From positions 1-9,666 of the forward strand of contig QHYO01000478.1 in NCBI GenBank assembly GCA_003224135.1: a stretch of 9,666 bases of DNA, in the 5' to 3' direction. The translations under genes were made by a program, and so were the position numbers. This DNA is from Acidobacteriota bacterium. Its GTDB lineage: Bacteria > Acidobacteriota > Terriglobia > Acidiferrales > UBA7541. Below are positions 1 to 6,728 of this stretch, piece by piece (the first letter of the stretch is position 1; each line of letters opens with the position of its first letter). The notes beneath the pieces were generated by a model. The model saw nothing but the letters and a program-made list of their open reading frames with translations, made no database searches and was not told where the DNA came from.

Positions 1-643
1 CTTCGATGATCTGGTTTTTAACAGCGTATCGCACCAACTCGCTCACGGAATGCAACTCGAGTTTTCTCATGATGTTGGCGCGGTGCGTTTCAGCGGTTTT
101 CACGCTGATATTGAGGACCACCGCTACCTCTTTGCTGCTCTTTCCTTCGGCAAGGAGCTGCACGATCTCTCTTTGACGGCTTGTCAGTCGATCTCTGGCA
201 ACGCCGTCCTGCCCTACTTTGGGCTTCCGGTTGCAAAAACCGTCCAGCATCATTTCGGAAACTTTCGCAGTAAAAAATGTGCGGTGCATTCCGAGCGCTT
301 CCACGGCATTTACCAGATCGCGGTTTGCATCAGATTTCAGTACATAACCGCGCACACCGGTTTGCACTATTTCATAGACCAGTTCATCGGAGAGATGCAG
401 GCTAAGTATGACGATTTCAGTATTTGGCAGGCCTTTTCTAATCTGGCGGGCGGCTTCGAGACCATTTAGCTCCGGCATGCCGATGTCCATCACGACGACA
501 TCGGGCTTTGTCTGGAGTGCCATTGCGACAGCTTCGCGGCCCGTTTTTGCTTCGCCACAGACTTCCCATCCCTTGCGTTCCAGCAAAAGCTGGCGTAATC
601 CGGTTCGGACCACATCGTGGTCGTCCGCGATCAAAATCCGCAT
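1..643 (-). CDS. NarL/LuxR-family response regulator, 3' end cut by window edge
   Basis: Two-component DNA-binding response regulator, read on the minus strand from the ATG at 643-641; 214 codons are visible and the C-terminus runs off the left edge, probably by only a few residues. The N-terminal receiver is canonical: acidic pair D7/D8, phosphoacceptor D53 in VVVMDIGMP, Ser81 in the Thr/Ser switch position and Lys103 in GYVLK. After a linker, a LuxR-type helix-turn-helix starts at about residue 152 (LTSRQREIVQLLAEGKSSKE, then the recognition helix around VKTAETHRANIMRKL). A GGGGAG Shine-Dalgarno-like sequence lies about 10 nt upstream. By family, it should be activated by a histidine kinase and bind DNA as a dimer. 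No kinase is seen nearby, so it appears orphan within this window. It lies downstream of the debranching enzyme gene with a gap of about 266 bp, suggesting its own promoter. Confidence 0.93.
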   Translation of the reverse strand, partial: MRILIADDHDVVRTGLRQLLLERKGWEVCGEAKTGREAVAMALQTKPDVVVMDIGMPELNGLEAARQIRKGLPNTEIVILSLHLSDELVYEIVQTGVRGYVLKSDANRDLVNAVEALGMHRTFFTAKVSEMMLDGFCNRKPKVGQDGVARDRLTSRQREIVQLLAEGKSSKEVAVVLNISVKTAETHRANIMRKLELHSVSELVRYAVKNQIIE

Positions 644-909
644 AAGATGGGGCTCCCCGCTCAACTGTTATAGATTTTCATATGTAGCGTTACATCCAGA
701 ATAAAGACATACCGTGAACGCTGTATTTTGTAGAGCATTCCACTAATTAGTACTCAGTAGACTCCTCAAGCATTCTCATGACTGTTAACCCGAGCTTTTC
801 GTGCCTGTAGTAGAATGCACAGCATTGAAAATGTGCGTAGCACTGTGCCGTGATCGTCCGACCAGCTTCGAAATACACGCTTTCTATTAAACCAAGGGCA
901 TGGAGCAAT
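644..909. promoter_or_regulatory. Intergenic region with short palindromes, probable promoter of the flanking regulator
   Basis: This gap lies between the stop of the debranching enzyme gene and the start of the response regulator, both on the minus strand. It is AT-richer than the genes. It contains a perfect 10-bp palindrome ACTAATTAGT (742-751) and a dyad ATGTA-GCGT-TACAT (682-695), the latter about 40 bp upstream of the regulator's ATG. At 817-848, GCACAG can pair with either TGTGC (832-836) or CTGTGC (843-848), which allows alternative hairpins. A weak -10-like TATAAC is readable on the minus strand between the dyad and the start codon, but no good -35 accompanies it. No clear terminator with a T-run follows the debranching enzyme gene. 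The promoter role is inferred. Confidence 0.35.
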
Positions 910-3078
910 CTAGACAGATTTCACGACTTCTATTTCGCCATCGCGGCGCAAAACCTCGACGCCAACGCCCTCGCGATGTCGCCTTACCAGGAGATCGACT
1001 GTTGCATCTGCGACCCGAAGATTCTCGATCGTCACTTCCTCAAGATCCGGTGGCAGGGCCGGATTCGAAAAACGAATGATGCGCTCCGGAGCACGGATTG
1101 AAATTCCCAGTGCGGCTCTGAGAAGCAAATAAACGCTGGCCGCTGCCCACGCTTGTGGAGCGCACGCCACGGGATACAGCGTTGGCCCACTCGAATCAGC
1201 CCGCTTGTGAAATCCGCAGAAAAGTTCTGGCAGCCGGTTTAGTTCAACATGGAGGCTCGCCTCATACAAGCCCTGGAGGATATCCACCACTTTGGATTGG
1301 AAGCCATACAGCGAGAGTCCCAGCGCGATCAAGGCATTGTCATGTGGCCAGATCGATCCATTGTGATACGACATCGGGTTGTAGCGAGCCTCTCCGGCGG
1401 CGACTGTGCGAATCCCCCAACCGGAAAACATTCGTTTGCTGAGCAAAGTTTCAGCGGTAAGGGCGGCGCGTTCTGCACTCGCCATCTTGCAAAGCAGTGC
1501 GTGACCAGCGTTTGAAGTTCGCACCTGGCATTGCTTTTTGTCGCCATCGAGGGCGAGGACGTAACTACGTAACTCATCGTTCCAAAAATGTGCTTCGAAC
1601 CGCTGCTGCAGATCAGAAGCTTGTTTTTCAAGTACCTGAGCACGATTCGGATCACCGAGCGCTCGTGCCAGCAAGGCGGCAGAGAGCCTGGCGGCGCAAA
1701 CATAGGCTTGTACCTCACACAAAGCAATGGGAGACTCGGCGAGACGTCCATCCGCATGAAAAATCGAATCGCCTGAATCTTTCCATCCTTGCTGCGCAAG
1801 GCCGTCAGCCGACTTTCGCGAATACTCGACGAACCCGTCCCCGTCTGCGTCGCCATAACGATCAATCCAATCAAGCGCAGCGAGGACGTTGGGCCAAATG
1901 TCTCTTACAAACTCGAGATTATTTGTTCGAAGAAAATAGCCTCCCGCCGAGAGGATAAAAAGCGGAGTGGAATCAATGCTGCCATAGTATCGTCCGAACG
2001 GAACTTCTCTGAGAGTGGCCATTTCACCGCGCCGGACTTCATGGACGATCTTTCCGGGCTCGGCGTCCTGTTCGGGAATCTTTTCGGTTGCTTGCGTTAG
2101 CGCCAGATATTTTAGAACGCCTTCGGCAATAGAAGGAGCCATCCACAGGCATTCCAGTGCGGTAATTATCCCGTCCCGTCCGAAGACCGTGTTAAACCAT
2201 GGCACGCCCGCGTAAGGATACGCCCCCTCCGGATTTCCTTGGATCAACATGCGCAAATCAGCTTCTGACCGGGTCAGCCAATCGTTAAAGGGTTTGCTCG
2301 AAGTCGTGATCCTGCACCCGTCGAAAATGCCTTCCCGGCATTGGACATTCCTCTCGGCGAACGCTTCCGCGTACATTTGCTGAGATTTCGACGGAACATT
2401 TCGCTCGCAAACAACAGTAAGCGAAATCACCGCTTCTTCGCTTGGATCCAATTTTAGGCTGTAGGTGGCCAGGTTCTCGGTCAACAAATCTGGGGCGGGA
2501 GAAAAATGAAGCGCCGTGCTCCGGGTAACGTTATCGATTCCCTGATAGCAGAGCGTGACGGTACTTGTGTTCGCCTGCGCTGGCTCTAGTCGTCCCCGTT
2601 GCCGACGTTGCGTGCCCCGAACCTCAAAGATGTCGGCATAGTCGGCGCCAAATTCAATTGACAGCGGGAGTTCAATCCCGCCAAGGCCGTAGTTCGCCAG
2701 TCGCAGCTGCTCGTAGCAGACACCGTCGGCTAAAAATTTTGATCGATAGACGTGCAGAACGCCACGAGGAATGACAGATCTATTTTCAACCGCGATATCT
2801 ACGTTCGTGAGATCAACCGACAGAAAAGCATTATCGTTTCTGACCGTTGAACTCAGAAGCAAAGGCGTCCTCCCGCCCAAACGAACTGTCATCCGATCAA
2901 GATGGCGGGCCTCGACGTGGAACAGGCCCAGCTGTCCGTGCCCTACGGCTTCGATATCCCCGTAGCGATTGAAGACTCCAAAAGTATCGCCATACTTGAG
3001 AACGCGAGTGCGATCATCGGCGAGCGCGGACGATGCCAGAACGTAATACTTTTCTTTGATGCGAATTATGTCGCCCAA
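910..3078 (-). CDS. Amylo-alpha-1,6-glucosidase / glycogen-debranching-type glycoside hydrolase
   Basis: A 722-residue cytoplasmic-looking enzyme without signal peptide or membrane segment. An N-terminal beta-rich domain of the GDE_N_bis type (about 12-215, with ASSALADDRTRVLKYGDTFG) precedes a C-terminal (alpha/alpha)6-barrel of the amylo-1,6-glucosidase/GH15-like clan. Barrel motifs are intact: GVPWFNTVFGRDGI at 291-304, QQGWKDSGDS at 429-438, YHNGSIWPHDNA at 571-582 and ELFCGF at 618-623. The family is annotated as hydrolysing alpha-1,6 branch glucose of glycogen-like glucans; the true substrate of bacterial members with this N-terminal domain is often unknown. The start is TTG at 3078-3076: an in-frame TAA lies five codons upstream, the next Met is at residue 63, and that would remove conserved sequence. 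It begins 12 bp after the stop of the broken glycosyltransferase, so the two were very probably co-transcribed. No frame damage is seen here. Confidence 0.9.
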   Translation of the reverse strand: MGDIIRIKEKYYVLASSALADDRTRVLKYGDTFGVFNRYGDIEAVGHGQLGLFHVEARHLDRMTVRLGGRTPLLLSSTVRNDNAFLSVDLTNVDIAVENRSVIPRGVLHVYRSKFLADGVCYEQLRLANYGLGGIELPLSIEFGADYADIFEVRGTQRRQRGRLEPAQANTSTVTLCYQGIDNVTRSTALHFSPAPDLLTENLATYSLKLDPSEEAVISLTVVCERNVPSKSQQMYAEAFAERNVQCREGIFDGCRITTSSKPFNDWLTRSEADLRMLIQGNPEGAYPYAGVPWFNTVFGRDGIITALECLWMAPSIAEGVLKYLALTQATEKIPEQDAEPGKIVHEVRRGEMATLREVPFGRYYGSIDSTPLFILSAGGYFLRTNNLEFVRDIWPNVLAALDWIDRYGDADGDGFVEYSRKSADGLAQQGWKDSGDSIFHADGRLAESPIALCEVQAYVCAARLSAALLARALGDPNRAQVLEKQASDLQQRFEAHFWNDELRSYVLALDGDKKQCQVRTSNAGHALLCKMASAERAALTAETLLSKRMFSGWGIRTVAAGEARYNPMSYHNGSIWPHDNALIALGLSLYGFQSKVVDILQGLYEASLHVELNRLPELFCGFHKRADSSGPTLYPVACAPQAWAAASVYLLLRAALGISIRAPERIIRFSNPALPPDLEEVTIENLRVADATVDLLVRRHREGVGVEVLRRDGEIEVVKSV

Positions 3079-3090
3079 TGCTCGTTCCCG

Positions 3091-4117
3091 TTATTGCAGG
3101 ATAGCTGGCGGTGTAGGTTCATCGTATTCGAGCAATTCTGCTTCGCCCCTCTCGCCAATATAGCGCTTATACAGCGCCACGTATTCGGAGGTCATTCGCT
3201 CGACCGTGAATCTTTCCTCGAAAACTGCCCGGCAGGTCCGGCGATCTATTTCCGTTACGTGCCCAACGGACTCGACAGCGGAACCCATATCGTCGACAAC
3301 GAAGCCCGTAACTCTGTCTGTAATAATCTCAGGCACCGAACCACATCGGAAAGCAATTGTCGGCGTGCCGCATGCCATCGCTTCGATCATCGTCAGTCCG
3401 AAAGGCTCCGGCCAACCGATGGGAAACAGATACGCGAACGCGTTCCCCAGAAATTCGCTTTTTTCGTGATCGCCAATCTCGCCGATAAATTCGATCAATC
3501 GATGTTTCAACAAAGGTCTGATTTCGGAATCAAAGTACTCTTGATCGACACGATCGACCTTGGCGGCGATTTTCAACCTCATACCGGATCGCAGCGCCAT
3601 CTCAATGGCACGGTCAGGACGCTTCTCGGGCGAAATTCTCCCAAGAAAGGCCAGATACTCACCAGGCTCAAACCGAGGCTTGTAAAGAGCTGCCGGAAGT
3701 CCGTGGTGAATGTTTGCTATCCAGTTCGCGCCAGGCATGGGCAGCCTTTGTGAATGCGAGATTGACACAACAGGAATATCCGGGAAACAACGATAGAGTG
3801 GCTGCATTGCTAAGCGGAAAATGAAAATAGTCCGAATGAAAGTGTAAAACGTCGAAACCGTCTGACCTGCGCGCAACCTGCTCCAAAGAAATGATGTGGT
3901 AAGGAAAAGGGTCAACGCATTTTGCATTCAAACGAAGCGCTGTGGAACATGGAGAAACCAAACGCGCCGAAGTCAGAGAGTCGCCAGCCGCAAACAATGT
4001 GACGTCATGACCAAGTCTGACGAGCTGCTCCGTAAGGTGAGACACGACCCGCTCCGTGCCTCCGTATAATCTTGGCGGAACACTTTCGTATAATGGCGCG
4101 ATTTGAGCAATGCGCAC
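3091..4117 (-). pseudogene. GT4-family glycosyltransferase, disrupted by internal deletion and frameshift
   Basis: Group-1 (GT4) glycosyltransferase of GT-B fold in two reading frames. The first runs from a GTG start at 4117 (GAGGG Shine-Dalgarno-like sequence upstream) with MRIAQIAPLY, the GGTERVV loop (19-25) and LHFHSDYFHFPLSN (91-104), then leaves homology and reads nonsense to a stop at 3668. Homology resumes in another frame at about 3807 with QPLYRCFPDIPVVSIS, the HGLP motif, LAFLGRISPEKRPDRAIE, and the donor-site motif PEPFGLTMIEAMACGTP, which contains the E-x7-E signature, ending at 3091. From recalled relatives, about 19 residues (a segment resembling VTTLHGRLD) are missing between PLSN and QPLY, so this is a deletion of roughly 55-58 bp rather than a single-base slip. 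An enzyme lacking this segment would probably be inactive. Both halves otherwise look undecayed, suggesting a recent mutation or an assembly error. Confidence 0.82.
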
Positions 4118-4201
4118 GGCGGGCCCTCAATGCTATGACACGCAACATTGTGACGCGATCTCGGGCGCAGAACTATACGAGGTACTAGGTATGCTATTCA
4201 C

Positions 4202-4225
4202 AAAAAACAAGTAGCGCTTGCGCGC
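4202..4225 (-). terminator. Candidate intrinsic terminator after the degenerate-receiver regulator
   Basis: Read on the minus strand, GCGC-GCAA-GCGC forms a short GC stem closed by a GNRA tetraloop (4214-4225), followed by TACTTG and a run of six T (4202-4207). It lies about 80 bp downstream of the regulator stop and before the glycosyltransferase start. The stem is only 4 bp unless further pairs form across a bulge, and the T-run starts 6 nt after it, so the call is tentative. Confidence 0.33.
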
Positions 4226-4306
4226 CGGCTAGCACCGCGTGACCTTAGAAGATCGAATTCGAAAATCCTGAGTGGCAAGAACCAGCGAGGCTCATCGATC
4301 GATTCC

Positions 4307-5014
4307 TTAGCTGCGGTCCCCAGTTCCTTCACGCATCGTCTGACCGTGATTGATCGCGTAGAGCGCAAGTTCAAGACGGTTTGAAGTGCCAAGTTTATTG
4401 AAAATTCTGAAGAGATAGTTGCGAACGGTGTGCTCGCTGAGATTGAGCTCGCGGGAAATCTCTTTGTTTGTCCGGCCTTCCGCGACAAGATGCACCAGAC
4501 CCTGCTCGCGCTTCGTAAGTAGTTGCGTTCCCTTCGCATCAGTGATGGCCGGCGGAGAATCTTTCAAGGAGTCCACCAGGTATTGAATCTGCCGATTGAT
4601 GATCCAGAACTGGCCCTCATGGACTTTCAGAATGCTCTTGCACAGGACTTCGAACGGTTCCTCTCGAGAGAAAACGCCGACTGCTCCCGCACGGAACGCA
4701 TCAACGACCGTTTGCGGTTGCTCTACATCAAGCAGCAGAATAACGCGCGCGTCAGAAGACTGACTCCGCAGTTCCCTTGTGGCCTTGAATCCAGACGATA
4801 CGCCGTCTTTTAGATTCGCGCCCACAATACAAATGTCCGGAGCGGCGGTAACATAAGAATTAATCACTTCACTTGTGTCCGTCGCCGACGCAACCACTGC
4901 TAATCCGGAACCGTTGCGCTCCAGTGCGGCTGCCATAAGCTCACAACTCATGGCGCAGGACTCCGCAACTAACACAGAAATGATGCTTTCACTCGCATTG
5001 ACACTCGAGACCAT
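4307..5014 (-). CDS. Orphan LuxR/NarL-type regulator with degenerate (pseudo-)receiver domain
   Basis: A 235-residue protein starting at ATG 5014-5012, with AAGG about 7 nt upstream. The C-terminal LuxR-type helix-turn-helix (about 163-225) is well formed: LTKREQGLVHLVAEGRTNKE, then SEHTVRNYLFRIFNKLGTSNR. The N-terminal domain (about 11-135) keeps the length and hydrophobic pattern of a receiver but has lost its chemistry. The acidic pair is replaced by E18-S19, the phosphoacceptor by Gly65 (in DICIVGANLKDG), the switch Thr/Ser by Leu94, and the conserved Lys by Arg117. Phosphorylation by a kinase is therefore not expected; such domains can work through dimerisation, ligands or partner proteins. 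It is divergent from the polysaccharide operon starting at 5679 and upstream of the glycosyltransferase/debranching genes, so it may control either. That role is inferred from position only. Confidence 0.88.
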   Translation of the reverse strand: MVSSVNASESIISVLVAESCAMSCELMAAALERNGSGLAVVASATDTSEVINSYVTAAPDICIVGANLKDGVSSGFKATRELRSQSSDARVILLLDVEQPQTVVDAFRAGAVGVFSREEPFEVLCKSILKVHEGQFWIINRQIQYLVDSLKDSPPAITDAKGTQLLTKREQGLVHLVAEGRTNKEISRELNLSEHTVRNYLFRIFNKLGTSNRLELALYAINHGQTMREGTGDRS

Positions 5015-5127
5015 GATTAGACCTTATTTAATGTAGCCGGGACTTGGCTGGGAGTGGACTACCTGAGGACCGGGAGCGAAATCAATTTTGTGCCAAATCA
5101 CATTTTACAATAAGTCGAACGACAAGG

Positions 5128-5202
5128 GGTCAAGTGAAGACTGTAAGAGCGAGCATGCGTCTTTTTTTCACGGTTCCGCGTAAAGTCTTCATGCAACTGA
5201 CC
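5128..5202. repeat. Long imperfect inverted repeat
   Basis: TGAAGACT (5135-5142) pairs perfectly with AGTCTTCA (5184-5191). Outside this, GGTCA (5128-5132) pairs with TGACC (5198-5202), across a small internal loop (2 nt on one side, 6 on the other). The 41-nt interior contains a T7 run. It lies about 120 bp upstream of the divergent regulator and could be an operator or a structured leader RNA on either strand. Confidence 0.45.
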
Positions 5203-5377
5203 TTCCAGAAATGACCTACAATTTCGATAAAAGTGATTCGAATTTTTGAATATCAAAGGCCTGCCTCTAAGTATTTGACTTCCAACCGCTAATTCGATGC
5301 GAAATTCCCAGAACGCGCCAAAGAGGCTGTTGATCTTTTCTTGCATCGAGCCTACGGCGCGACCTGCATATGGTGGT

Positions 5378-5390
5378 GCACTCAGAGTGC
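5378..5390. repeat. 13-bp palindrome GCACTC-A-GAGTGC
   Basis: Two perfect 6-bp arms flank a single central A. This geometry suits a DNA dyad bound by a dimeric protein rather than an RNA hairpin, since a one-base loop cannot form. Position is about 290 bp upstream of the PilZ gene. Function is unknown, and a chance occurrence is possible. Confidence 0.35.
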
Positions 5391-5481
5391 CAGAGCTACA
5401 AGTTTTCCGCTGTATTTCGCGGCCTCACCAATTAGGAACGTCAGTCTCCCCGACGATAGGTACGATTGTTCTCAACGACTA

Positions 5482-5514
5482 TAGGGCCGTCATACGTAAG
5501 AATGACGAGCCCTA
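5482..5514 (+). repeat. Strong hairpin in the leader of the polysaccharide operon
   Basis: TAGGGCCGTCAT pairs with ATGACG(A)GCCCTA: twelve base pairs with one bulged A and an 8-nt loop ACGTAAGA. It is the strongest stem I found between genes. No T-run follows (TACATTCTCC), so it is not a standard intrinsic terminator. It lies about 165 bp before the PilZ start. Possible roles are an RNA leader element, a protein-binding site or a recruitment or pause site for the NusG-like protein encoded in the operon; none is shown. Confidence 0.5.
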
Positions 5515-5552
5515 CATTCTCCGACGCGACTGAACAGTTAAACGGTTTGCCT

Positions 5553-5568
5553 GGAAACTTAAATTTCC
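5553..5568. repeat. AT-rich imperfect palindrome GGAAA-CTTAAA-TTTCC
   Basis: Five-base arms GGAAA and TTTCC surround a centre containing palindromic TTAA. It lies 40 bp downstream of the strong hairpin. It could be an operator half-site pair, but is short enough to be chance. Confidence 0.3.
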
Positions 5569-5601
5569 TGTGCTGCGCGGGTACCCATCTCTCCTCCTAA
5601 A

Positions 5602-5636
5602 GTGACAATCGGCTTCTTGTTGGATTTTCTTGTCAC
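5602..5636. promoter_or_regulatory. GTGACAA-N21-TTGTCAC dyad near the operon start
   Basis: GTGACAA (5602-5608) and TTGTCAC (5630-5636) are perfect 7-base inverted copies with a 21-bp spacer, about 28 bp (between two and three helical turns) from centre to centre. The dyad covers the weak -35-like TTGTTG at 5617-5622 and ends about 40 bp before the PilZ start. This fits an operator for a dimeric or tetrameric regulator, possibly the divergently encoded LuxR-type protein. Regulator and function are inferred. Confidence 0.35.
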
Positions 5637-5678
5637 CGCTAACCTGCGCGAGTGGTCCAGCCGTAAGGCAGCAGTGAT

Positions 5679-6101
5679 ATGAAACTTCTTAGCACATCCG
5701 AACCATCTGCCAGCGTTGCGACGGCGAGATCGGCAGCTAGTAGCTCATTGCGCCGACGTCGTCATCTGCGCTACCCGGTGGAAGCAGAAGTGAAGTATCA
5801 GTGGTCGACTCAGAGTTCAACACTTGGCGAGGGAGACGGCCGAAGCCGTGACATCAGCCAGGGTGGGGCGTTTGTGTTAACGAATGCTCTACCGCCGGTG
5901 GGTGCTTCGATCGATCTCACAATTCAGCTGCCTGCATGGCAAGTTGGAGCGGCGGCGCTTCGTATGGAAATGACCGGCGAAGTCGTCCGAGTCGATGTTC
6001 CGCCAGGCAATGAACAAAAATGGGGATTTGCTGTGTGCTCGCTAAAGACCTTGCTGAGGCGTTTGGAAGACGGCGAGCTTTGTGCGGCAAGAAAGCAGTA
6101 G
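5679..6101 (+). CDS. PilZ domain protein, candidate c-di-GMP receptor
   Basis: A 140-residue soluble protein made of a Ser/Ala-rich N-terminal tail (1-24) and one PilZ domain (about 25-130). Both c-di-GMP-binding motifs are intact: RxxxR at R27-R31 (in RRRRHLRYPV) and DxSxxG at D58-G63 (DISQGG). The family binds c-di-GMP dimers through these residues and passes the signal to partner proteins. No catalytic or DNA-binding domain is attached, so it would act by protein contact. The ATG at 5679 has AAGG about 11 nt upstream, a little far but the best choice; no other Met occurs before the PilZ domain. It is the first gene of the polysaccharide operon and is followed after 91 bp by the NusG-like gene, suggesting that c-di-GMP tunes export or transcription of this locus. 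The signalling link is inferred. Confidence 0.88.
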   Translation: MKLLSTSEPSASVATARSAASSSLRRRRHLRYPVEAEVKYQWSTQSSTLGEGDGRSRDISQGGAFVLTNALPPVGASIDLTIQLPAWQVGAAALRMEMTGEVVRVDVPPGNEQKWGFAVCSLKTLLRRLEDGELCAARKQ

Positions 6102-6192
6102 ACCCGACGCTATTCGACGCGGGCGGGCAACGCAAGTACGGGCCACAGGATAGGTGTGAATTGCACGGACCTGTAAGTCACAGGGCGAAGCT

Positions 6193-6714
6193 ATGAGTGA
6201 ACAAGTTCATGGGACCGCAGCCTTTGCGTGGTACGCGCTGCGCACCAAGCATCAGCATGAGAAATCCGTCACAAATGTTCTCGCGGAAAAAGGATTCGAG
6301 GTTCTTTGTCCGACATACGCGGAAGTGCATCGCTGGAAAGACCGCAAGAAGGAAGTAACGCTTCCACTCTTTCCCGGATACTTGTTTTTTGCGAATGGCC
6401 TTGAGCGCAAAGTTGATCTGCTATCCACACCCGGTGTCTGCGCCATCGTTTCCTTCGGCAATACGCCGGCCCTTGTACCGCAGTCGGAGATCGAAGCCAT
6501 TCAGCTTGCGATGCTGAGTTCCCGAGTCATGGGCCCGCATCCGTTTCTAAAAGAGGGCGACAGGGTTCGATTAAGATCGGGCCCACTTGCGGGCATAGAA
6601 GGAATTTTGCAGAAACGGAAGGACGGATATCGGCTCGTGCTCTCCATTGAACTCCTGGGGCGGTCAGTGGCAGTGGAAGTCGAACAATCCGATATTCACC
6701 GCGGCCTGAATTAG
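6193..6714 (+). CDS. NusG-like (RfaH/UpxY-type) transcription antitermination protein
   Basis: A 173-residue NusG paralogue. The NGN domain (about 12-107) shows WYALRTKHQHEKSV at the start, LCPTYAEVHRW and the hallmark LFPGYLFF at 59-66. The C-terminal KOW domain (about 121-152) begins with EGDRVRLRSGPLAGIEG. NusG-family proteins bind RNA polymerase across the clamp and reduce pausing and termination; specialised ones such as RfaH, UpxY and LoaP are encoded in or act on long polysaccharide or secondary metabolite operons. The position near the head of the export operon supports such a specialised role rather than housekeeping NusG, which normally lies beside secE and the rplK-rplA ribosomal genes. 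The start at 6193 has AGGGC 6 nt upstream. No ops/JUMPStart sequence was found. It ends 14 bp before the ATPase gene, so co-transcription is near certain. Confidence 0.9.
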   Translation: MSEQVHGTAAFAWYALRTKHQHEKSVTNVLAEKGFEVLCPTYAEVHRWKDRKKEVTLPLFPGYLFFANGLERKVDLLSTPGVCAIVSFGNTPALVPQSEIEAIQLAMLSSRVMGPHPFLKEGDRVRLRSGPLAGIEGILQKRKDGYRLVLSIELLGRSVAVEVEQSDIHRGLN

Positions 6715-6728
6715 TTCATCGATTATCT

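Larger units (their letters stand above)
5015..5678. promoter_or_regulatory. Divergent intergenic control region, no convincing gene
   Basis: About 660 bp separate the minus-strand regulator from the plus-strand polysaccharide operon. No open frame here has a recognisable domain, ribosome site or neighbour-like composition. Several inverted repeats are visible and listed separately (5128-5202, 5378-5390, 5482-5514, 5553-5568, 5602-5636). A promoter for each direction must lie here or within the leaders. The best sigma70-like pair I see for the operon is TTGTTG (5617-5622), a 17-bp spacer and TAACCT (5640-5645), each matching consensus at only 3 of 6 positions. The long leader and clustered dyads suggest regulated transcription of the operon, which is inference. 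Confidence 0.5.

Noticed and set aside
50..469. Plus-strand open frame of 139 codons opposite the first response regulator
   Set aside because: The minus strand encodes a complete receiver plus helix-turn-helix with all key residues, so this is a shadow.
2902..3753. Long open frame (283 codons) on the plus strand, antisense to the debranching and glycosyltransferase genes
   Set aside because: It lies opposite clearly conserved coding sequence and its protein resembles nothing known; it is a shadow frame.
5015..5120. Sigma54-like TGGCAC on the minus strand upstream of the degenerate-receiver regulator
   Set aside because: The spacing is one base short and the -12 GC is missing (TTGAT instead of TTGC).
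5297..5533. Plus-strand open frame of 78 codons in the central intergenic region
   Set aside because: No recognisable domain, no good ribosome site, and the strong hairpin at 5482-5514 lies inside it. It reads as chance.
5515..5678. Possible c-di-GMP (GEMM) riboswitch before the PilZ gene
   Set aside because: The conserved GEMM core sequences and tetraloop/receptor arrangement could not be found by eye.
6102..6192. ops/JUMPStart-type recruitment element before the NusG-like gene
   Set aside because: No match to GGCGGTAGCGT was seen; only weak 4-5 bp inverted repeats are present.
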